From NCBI GenBank assembly GCA_030623545.1, contig JAUXLW010000031.1:1-10863 (forward strand): a stretch of 10,863 bases of DNA, read 5' to 3'. Made by a program: the position numbers and the translations under genes. This DNA comes from Acidimicrobiia bacterium. GTDB lineage: Bacteria > Actinomycetota > Acidimicrobiia > Spongiisociales > SHLN01. Of this stretch, positions 7,062 through 10,863 are shown piece by piece. Position 1 is the first letter of the stretch. Every line of letters starts with the position of its first letter. The notes beneath the pieces are model-generated. The model saw nothing but the letters and a program-made list of their open reading frames with translations. It was not told where the DNA came from and made no database searches.

Positions 7062-7843
7062 GGCCGCCCGTTACGGGCTTGCCCGATCACGAAGCTCGCC
7101 GACTATTGCAAGTCGCCTCGGGACTCGACGCGGTCGGAGTCGGCTTGCTCGAAGAGCTTGAACCCGACCAGGAGATTCGCTACCAGGAGCTGATTGAGCG
7201 GCGTTTGGCCGGGGAGCCGCTCCAATACATCGAGGGAACCGTGCAGTTCGGGCCCGTAACGGTCAAGGTCGATCCCAGAGCGCTAATCCCCCGTCCTGAG
7301 ACTGAGTTGCTGTGGGAGCGTGCCGTACAGGCGCTGGGAAGTGCGGGAAGCGACACGGTGATTGTTGACATGTGCACCGGAAGCGGCAATCTCAGCCTTG
7401 CTCTCCACCACGCCTTTCCCGAAGCAGCCGTGTTCGCCACCGACATCGATTCCGGCGCCCTCGCCCTGGCGGAGGAGAATCTGGCCGGTAAAGACGTCAC
7501 AATTCTGGCCGGCGACCTCTTCGCCGCTCTTCCGCCCGCACTCCAGGGGAGCATTGATCTTCTCGTTGTCAACCCGCCATATGTTTCCGAGCGGGCAGAC
7601 CTGCCGGATGAAGTTGACAAACACGAGCCCCATCAAGCGCTGTACGCCGGGGCCAATGGCGACGAGGTCCTCGCCCGTCTCGCGGCGGAAGCCCCCGGTT
7701 GGGTGAAGCCGGGAGGCTGGCTCTTCGTCGAGATAGGTGAAGACCAGGCCGAGCGGGCTCTGGAGCTCTTCCACGGCTTCGACTGTGAGGTCCAGCCCGA
7801 CCTTGCCGGTCGGCCCCGAATCCTCGCCGGTCGGCGATCGTAG
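7058..7843 (+). CDS. prmC: Release factor glutamine methyltransferase PrmC
   Basis: S-adenosylmethionine-dependent methyltransferase that N5-methylates the glutamine of the GGQ motif in release factors, improving peptide release. The protein has 261 residues. The N-terminal helical domain that docks the release factor is at about 8-75. RPETELL is at 79-85, the SAM-binding motif DMCTGSGN at 104-111, an acidic motif around ATDID at 127-131, and the catalytic NPPY at 172-175. The start is GTG, overlapping the prfA stop by four bases, so the enzyme is made together with its substrate. It ends in TAG, a codon read by its partner RF1. Two hairpins lie in the 147 bases that follow, suggesting the rho-prmC operon ends here. 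Confidence 0.95.
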   Translation: MRPPVTGLPDHEARRLLQVASGLDAVGVGLLEELEPDQEIRYQELIERRLAGEPLQYIEGTVQFGPVTVKVDPRALIPRPETELLWERAVQALGSAGSDTVIVDMCTGSGNLSLALHHAFPEAAVFATDIDSGALALAEENLAGKDVTILAGDLFAALPPALQGSIDLLVVNPPYVSERADLPDEVDKHEPHQALYAGANGDEVLARLAAEAPGWVKPGGWLFVEIGEDQAERALELFHGFDCEVQPDLAGRPRILAGRRS

Positions 7844-7877
7844 AACTAAAGGTCCACGGGGCGCGGCAGGGGACAGC

Positions 7878-7914
7878 GGCCCAACCGACGATCATGGCGA
7901 ATGCCGGGTCGGCC
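7878..7914 (+). terminator. Imperfect GC-rich inverted repeat after prmC
   Basis: The ten-base arms at 7878-7887 (GGCCCAACCG) and 7905-7914 (CGGGTCGGCC) can form eight pairs with two mismatches across a 17-base loop. It lies 35 bases after the prmC stop, and no T-run follows. It may contribute, together with the hairpin at 7923-7939, to ending the upstream operon. Weak evidence. Confidence 0.25.
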
Positions 7915-7922
7915 TAACAGCT

Positions 7923-7939
7923 ATCCGCGAGGAGCGGAT
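7923..7939 (+). terminator. Perfect hairpin between prmC and tsaC
   Basis: ATCCGC (7923-7928) and GCGGAT (7934-7939) are exact reverse complements around the 5-base loop GAGGA. The sequence following is CTCGGGCGTTT, with only a short T-run. Its place between the prmC stop and the tsaC -10 box makes it a candidate terminator for the rho-prmC operon, although it is not a strong intrinsic one. Confidence 0.38.
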
Positions 7940-7978
7940 GCTCGGGCGTTTGCGGGGTGGCCGCCAGTGTGCCCCGGG

Positions 7979-7984
7979 TAACCT
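7979..7984 (+). promoter_or_regulatory. -10 box for a probable leaderless tsaC transcript
   Basis: TAACCT matches the TANNNT -10 pattern and ends six bases before the tsaC ATG, so transcription would begin at the start codon itself. No Shine-Dalgarno sequence is present in the intervening bases. Leaderless genes with this layout are common in actinobacteria. No clear -35 hexamer is seen at 16-18 bases upstream, as is often the case for GC-rich promoters. Confidence 0.5.
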
Positions 7985-7990
7985 CAACCC

Positions 7991-8584
7991 ATGCACCCGT
8001 TCACCGTGATCGAGGCAGTGATCGCGCTAAACGCCGGGAAGTTGGTAGGGGTGCCGACCGACACGGTCTACGGGGTTGCCGCCGACCCGTGGTCGGAAAG
8101 CGGGATGAACGCGTTGTTCGACCTCAAGGGACGCGGCCCCGAGCACCCGGTTGCACTGCTGGTTGCCGACCTCGAACAGGCCCACGAACTGGTCGATATC
8201 ACGGCGATTGCCGAGAGACTCGCCGCGGAATTCTGGCCGGGCCCGCTCACGTTGGTATTGCCGGCTGCTCGCGACCTCCCGCCCTGGATCGGGGATCAGG
8301 CACGGGGCACGGTGGGTGTGAGGGTGCCGCAGCACCCGGTGGCGCTTGATCTTCTCGACAAGGCCGGGACGCTGGCAGTGACCTCAGCCAACCGGTCGGG
8401 TGAGGAGGCTGCCGTCGACCATGAACAGGCCCTGCAGATCTTCGGGGGTGCAGTGATCGGTTATCTGGAAGGGGCTGGTTCGGCCGGGTTAGCGTCAACG
8501 GTTCTCGACGCCACGGTAGATCCGCCTGCGGTGTTGAGGGCCGGTCCAGTAGCCTGGCCCCGGGAGGAAGGCGATGAAGGTTGA
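7991..8584 (+). CDS. tsaC: L-threonylcarbamoyladenylate synthase (Sua5/YrdC family)
   Basis: Makes threonylcarbamoyl-AMP from threonine, bicarbonate and ATP, the first step of the universal t6A37 modification of tRNAs that read ANN codons. The 197-residue protein is a single YrdC-type domain, the short TsaC/YwlC form without the extra Sua5 C-terminal domain. Motifs in order are PTDTVYG (22-28), KGR (46-48), WPGPLTLVL (82-90), RVP (111-113), SANRSG (132-137) and STVLD (169-173). The start at 7991 follows a -10 box with no ribosome binding site, suggesting leaderless translation. The 3' end overlaps the next gene by 11 bases. The prfA-prmC-tsaC order is widely conserved, and the threonine it uses is the product of the hom-thrC genes upstream. 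Confidence 0.94.
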   Translation: MHPFTVIEAVIALNAGKLVGVPTDTVYGVAADPWSESGMNALFDLKGRGPEHPVALLVADLEQAHELVDITAIAERLAAEFWPGPLTLVLPAARDLPPWIGDQARGTVGVRVPQHPVALDLLDKAGTLAVTSANRSGEEAAVDHEQALQIFGGAVIGYLEGAGSAGLASTVLDATVDPPAVLRAGPVAWPREEGDEG

Positions 8585-8993
8585 CGAGAGTCCGGTGGGT
8601 GTCGCCCGGTTGATCGGCGAAGTAGCGGCGCCGCCGGAAACGGTCTTCGAGTTTTTCGTGACAGCGGAGAAGCTGGTCGATTGGTGGTCAGAAGAGGCGA
8701 CCATTGATCTGCGAATCGACGGCGAGTACGAGATGTCGTGGCCCAGCCAGGATCTGCGATTGTTGGGCCGTTTCCTGGTGGTGGAGCCGGGGGAGCGCCT
8801 CGCTTTCACGTGGAGCTATTCCCACAAGCCAGAGGAGCCGCGGACCGTTGACGTCCGTTTCAAGGCCAGTGACGCCGGAACCGAGCTGACGATAGAGCAC
8901 ACCCATGGCGACGACCCGGACGAGCGCCAGGACTACATAGACGGGTGGCAATTCTTTATCGAGCGCTTGCGGTCGGCGCTGGCGGAATCCTGA
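8574..8993 (+). CDS. AHSA1/SRPBCC-domain protein
   Basis: Small START-like (SRPBCC superfamily, AHSA1 type) protein of 139 residues. This fold has a deep hydrophobic pocket that binds small ligands, but the ligand here cannot be told from the sequence. Typical features are the N-terminal strand and helix with PPETVFEFFVTAEKLVDWWS (20-39), the GEYEMSW strand (50-56), GRFLVVEPGERLAFTWSY (65-82), the strand TELTIEHTH (103-111), and the C-terminal helix with DGWQFFIERLRSAL (123-136). The ATG at 8574 has a strong GGGAGG site at 8562-8567 and lies inside the last codons of tsaC, so the two are probably co-translated. TAGCCT at 8550-8555 could be an internal -10 box. There is no signal peptide. Its presence in a translation/one-carbon neighbourhood is unexplained. 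Confidence 0.85.
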   Translation: MKVDESPVGVARLIGEVAAPPETVFEFFVTAEKLVDWWSEEATIDLRIDGEYEMSWPSQDLRLLGRFLVVEPGERLAFTWSYSHKPEEPRTVDVRFKASDAGTELTIEHTHGDDPDERQDYIDGWQFFIERLRSALAES

Positions 8994-9025
8994 CCTGTGA
9001 AGACTATGGGCCGCAGCGGGGGCAC

Positions 9026-9047
9026 TACGCTGTCGTCCGCAAAGGAG
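9026..9047 (+). promoter_or_regulatory. glyA -10 box and ribosome binding site
   Basis: TACGCT (9026-9031) fits the TANNNT -10 pattern, and AAAGGAG (9041-9047) is a strong ribosome binding site seven bases before the GTG of glyA. Together they suggest a short leader of about 17 bases and an independent promoter in the 61-base gap after the AHSA1 gene. No convincing -35 element is visible. Confidence 0.45.
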
Positions 9048-9054
9048 ATCGTTA

Positions 9055-10326
9055 GTGACTGATCCACGACCTATTGAGGAGGTCGACGCTGCCGTCGCCG
9101 GCCTCATTGAATCGGAGTTCCACCGGCAACTCAGCGGCATTCAGCTGATTGCCTCTGAGAATTTCGCTTCGCGGGCGGTCATGGAGGCGAGCGGTTCTGT
9201 TTTCACCAACAAATACGCCGAGGGCTATCCGGGGCGCCGCTACTACGAGGGGACTGTGCACACCGACGAGGTCGAGCAGCTGGCGATCGAAAGGGCCAAG
9301 GAGCTATTCGGGGCCGAATACGCCAACGTGCAGCCTCATTCCGGCAGCCAGGCCAACATGGCCGCGTATTTTGCGCTGCTCGACGCGGGGGACACCATTA
9401 TGGGGATGTCGCTGGATCATGGTGGTCACCTGACCCACGGATCGCATGTCAACTTATCGGGTCGATTGTTCAACTTCGTTGCCTATGGCCTCGACCCCGA
9501 AACTGAGTTGCTGGATATGGAGGCAGTGCGGGCGACCGCCCTTGAATCTCGCCCCAAGCTCATCGTTGCCGGGTACTCCGCATACTCCCGCGATCTCGAT
9601 TACGACGCGTACCGATCTATTGCCGACGAGGTCGGGGCCCTACTGCTTGTGGACGCGGCCCATTTCATCGGGTTGGTTGCCGGTCGAGCCCTGCCGAATC
9701 CCATGGCCTGGGCTGATGTTGTGACTGCCACGACCCACAAAGCCTTGCGGGGCCCGCGGGGAGGGTTGATCCTCGCTAAGGAGGAGCACGCCAAGGCGAT
9801 CGACAGTGCCATCTTTCCCGGCTTCCAGGGTGGGGCGATGTTCAGCCAGATTGCCGGCAAGGCCGTCAGCTTTCTCGAGGCCTCCACGGACGAGTTTCGG
9901 GACTATGCCGGCCAGATCATCAAAAACGCCAAGACTCTCGCCGCCGCCCTTGCCCAGGGTGGGCTGCGAGTTGTCTCCGGGGGCACCGACAACCACCTGA
10001 TGTTGCTCGATCTGCGAAGCATTGATGAGGATCTCACGGGCAAGGAAGCCGCCACGCTGCTCGACGGCGTCGGAATCACCCTCAATCGCAACGCCATACC
10101 CAACGATCCGCGCACCCCGTTCGTGACCAGCGGATTGCGGATTGGGACGCCATCGGTCACAACGTGCGGAATGCGAGAAGGGGAGATGGAAAGACTCGGT
10201 GAACTGATCTTGCAGGCCTTGCACGAACGGACCGACGACGCTGCCCTGAAAGAAGTCGGTGCCGGAGTCGAAGAGTTGGTTGCTGCGTTTCCTCCCTACC
10301 CGAAGGGTTTCCCGGGCCATGTCTGA
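9055..10326 (+). CDS. glyA: Serine hydroxymethyltransferase
   Basis: PLP enzyme that interconverts serine plus tetrahydrofolate with glycine plus 5,10-methylenetetrahydrofolate, the main source of one-carbon units. The protein has 423 residues, usual for the bacterial form. Key parts are TNKYAEGYPGRRYY (51-64) with the catalytic glutamate E56, HSGSQAN (95-101), HGGHLTHGS (122-130), D200 and H203 of the cofactor pocket, TTHK with the PLP lysine K229 (226-229), and RGPRGG (232-237). Several usually well conserved segments differ. YYEGTVHTDEVE stands where YYGGCE-type sequence is common, DAAHFIGLVAG replaces DMAHxAGLVAAG, and LDHGGHLTHGSHVNLSG is also variant. Catalytic residues remain, so activity is expected. 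The GTG start has a strong AAAGGAG site, and a hairpin with a T-rich tail follows the stop. Confidence 0.95.
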   Translation: MTDPRPIEEVDAAVAGLIESEFHRQLSGIQLIASENFASRAVMEASGSVFTNKYAEGYPGRRYYEGTVHTDEVEQLAIERAKELFGAEYANVQPHSGSQANMAAYFALLDAGDTIMGMSLDHGGHLTHGSHVNLSGRLFNFVAYGLDPETELLDMEAVRATALESRPKLIVAGYSAYSRDLDYDAYRSIADEVGALLLVDAAHFIGLVAGRALPNPMAWADVVTATTHKALRGPRGGLILAKEEHAKAIDSAIFPGFQGGAMFSQIAGKAVSFLEASTDEFRDYAGQIIKNAKTLAAALAQGGLRVVSGGTDNHLMLLDLRSIDEDLTGKEAATLLDGVGITLNRNAIPNDPRTPFVTSGLRIGTPSVTTCGMREGEMERLGELILQALHERTDDAALKEVGAGVEELVAAFPPYPKGFPGHV

Positions 10327-10331
10327 CAGGA

Positions 10332-10373
10332 CCAACCGGAGCTTGGTTAGGGACCGCGGTTGGCTTAGTTTTG
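10332..10373 (+). terminator. Candidate terminator after glyA
   Basis: CCAACCG (10332-10338) and CGGTTGG (10357-10363) are exact reverse complements around an 18-base loop, and the T-rich tail CTTAGTTTTG (10364-10373) follows at once. The repeat begins six bases after the glyA stop. The alternative small hairpin ACCAA/TTGGT (10331-10335 with 10343-10347) shares the left arm. It is the most terminator-like structure in the window, though the loop is long. Confidence 0.5.
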
Positions 10374-10403
10374 TGTCGAGAATCACACGGCACCACTAGG
10401 ACG

Positions 10404-10631
10404 ATGAAGAACCCACCACATCGGCAGGTAGCGGAGGCGATTGACCAGGGTTGGGGAGCCGGGGGCTCGTTTTTTGGCTCGATCATGGCCGGCGTTCTCA
10501 TCGGCTGGGTCATTGATCACTTCGCGGGGACCTACCCGGCGTTCATCGTGGTCGGGATCATCGTCGGCTCGGTGAGCGGCTTCATCCAGATGTGGGCCGT
10601 CGCCACCAGGGGGAGCCACAGTGACCAGTGA
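10404..10631 (+). CDS. atpZ: AtpZ/AtpI-type membrane protein of the ATP synthase operon
   Basis: Small membrane protein of the ATPase_gene1 (AtpZ) family, found at the front of F-type ATP synthase operons; proposed roles are Mg2+/Ca2+ supply and assembly of the c-ring. From the ATG at 10404 it has 75 residues with two membrane helices, about 18-39 and 45-67. Family features are the GxxxGxxxD pattern in the first helix (G30, G34, D38), a proline after the short loop (P45), and GxxxGxxxGF in the second (G51, G55, G59, F60). A longer frame from TTG at 10371 exists, but it would place the start within the T-tail of the glyA terminator. The ribosome binding site before ATG 10404 is poor (AGG at a spacing of three). 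The end overlaps the next gene by 11 bases. Confidence 0.82.
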   Translation: MKNPPHRQVAEAIDQGWGAGGSFFGSIMAGVLIGWVIDHFAGTYPAFIVVGIIVGSVSGFIQMWAVATRGSHSDQ

Positions 10632-10863
10632 CACTCAACTTCGAAGAGTCGCAGGAGGGGAGCGACCGATTGAAGCCCTTCTGGCGGTGGAGACGGTTAA
10701 GCGGGTGATCGTGGCCGGGCCCCCGCTGGTGCTCCTGTTCGCCGTGCTGCGCGGTTGGAACGGAGCTGTTGCCTCGTTGCTCGGGGTCCTAACAGTGGTT
10801 GGCTACTTTCTCTTCACCGGTTGGCTGTTGTCGGCCGCAGCGCGCATTTCACTGGCCGTGTAC
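10621..10863 (+). CDS. atpI: ATP synthase protein I-like gene, 5' part only
   Basis: An open frame of 81 codons runs from GTG at 10621 to the window end without a stop. AGGGGGAG at 10608-10615 is an excellent ribosome binding site five bases before this start. The start lies inside the end of atpZ, so translation is probably coupled. The product begins with about 26 polar residues. Hydrophobic segments follow at about 27-43 and 47-70, and a third is beginning with ISLAVY. Its size, topology and position after atpZ fit AtpI (ATP synthase protein I), normally followed by atpB for subunit a. The sequence itself is not distinctive enough for certainty, so the call rests mainly on context. Confidence 0.65.
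   Translation, partial: MTSDTQLRRVAGGERPIEALLAVETVKRVIVAGPPLVLLFAVLRGWNGAVASLLGVLTVVGYFLFTGWLLSAAARISLAVY

Noticed and set aside
9640..10386. Long open frame on the - strand (248 codons) opposite glyA
   Set aside because: It lies almost wholly antisense to a clear glyA, has no recognisable motifs, and long antisense frames are common opposite GC-rich genes.
10371..10403. Upstream TTG start for atpZ adding 11 residues
   Set aside because: It lies within the T-rich tail of the glyA terminator candidate, and the added residues do not resemble the AtpZ family N-terminus; the ATG at 10404 is preferred.
1..10863. Mobile elements, CRISPR arrays, tRNA or rRNA genes, defence or biosynthetic clusters
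   Set aside because: No transposase, terminal repeats, regularly spaced repeats, tRNA-like folds or related protein families were seen; the window is a conserved housekeeping region.

Overview
The window is a compact, mostly + strand stretch of bacterial chromosome of fairly high GC. Its gene content and order point to an actinobacterium, most likely of the Acidimicrobiia type. Supporting signs are a Rho with an arginine/lysine-rich insert after its N-terminal domain, GTG starts at five genes, 4-base GTGA stop/start overlaps, TANNNT -10 boxes placed directly before start codons, and the order hom-thrC / rho-rpmE-DUF1385-prfA-prmC / tsaC / glyA / atpZ-atpI. The taxonomic call is an inference from these features, not from a search.

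Layout. (1) 23-2709: hom and thrC, two steps of threonine synthesis, coupled by a GTGA overlap. The intervening kinase gene thrB is not in the window. (2) 2710-3044: the only gap over 300 bases. It holds a weak hairpin after thrC, a perfect 12-bp palindrome, a good sigma-70-type promoter (TTGGAT-17-TATTAT) and a leader of about 109 nt with two further dyads before rho. (3) 3045-7843: a housekeeping operon with the transcription terminator Rho, zinc-type ribosomal protein bL31 carrying a long low-complexity tail, a DUF1385 (YqhQ-like) membrane protein, release factor RF1 and its glutamine methyltransferase PrmC. (4) 7844-7990: a short gap with two hairpins, then a probable leaderless start of tsaC. 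(5) 7991-10326: tsaC (threonylcarbamoyl-AMP synthase for t6A), an overlapping AHSA1/SRPBCC-domain gene, and glyA with its own -10 box and strong ribosome binding site, followed by a candidate terminator. (6) 10404-10863: atpZ and the 5' part of an atpI-like gene, the usual front of an F-type ATP synthase operon that would continue past the window.

Functionally the window joins amino-acid supply (threonine from Hom/ThrC, glycine and one-carbon units from GlyA) with translation (bL31, RF1, PrmC, and TsaC, which consumes threonine) and transcription termination. No mobile element, CRISPR array, RNA gene or defence system was seen, and I found no convincing new biological system. The points most worth a second look are the bipartite C-terminal tail on bL31, the structured rho leader, the DUF1385 protein inside a translation operon, and the absence of thrB beside thrC.
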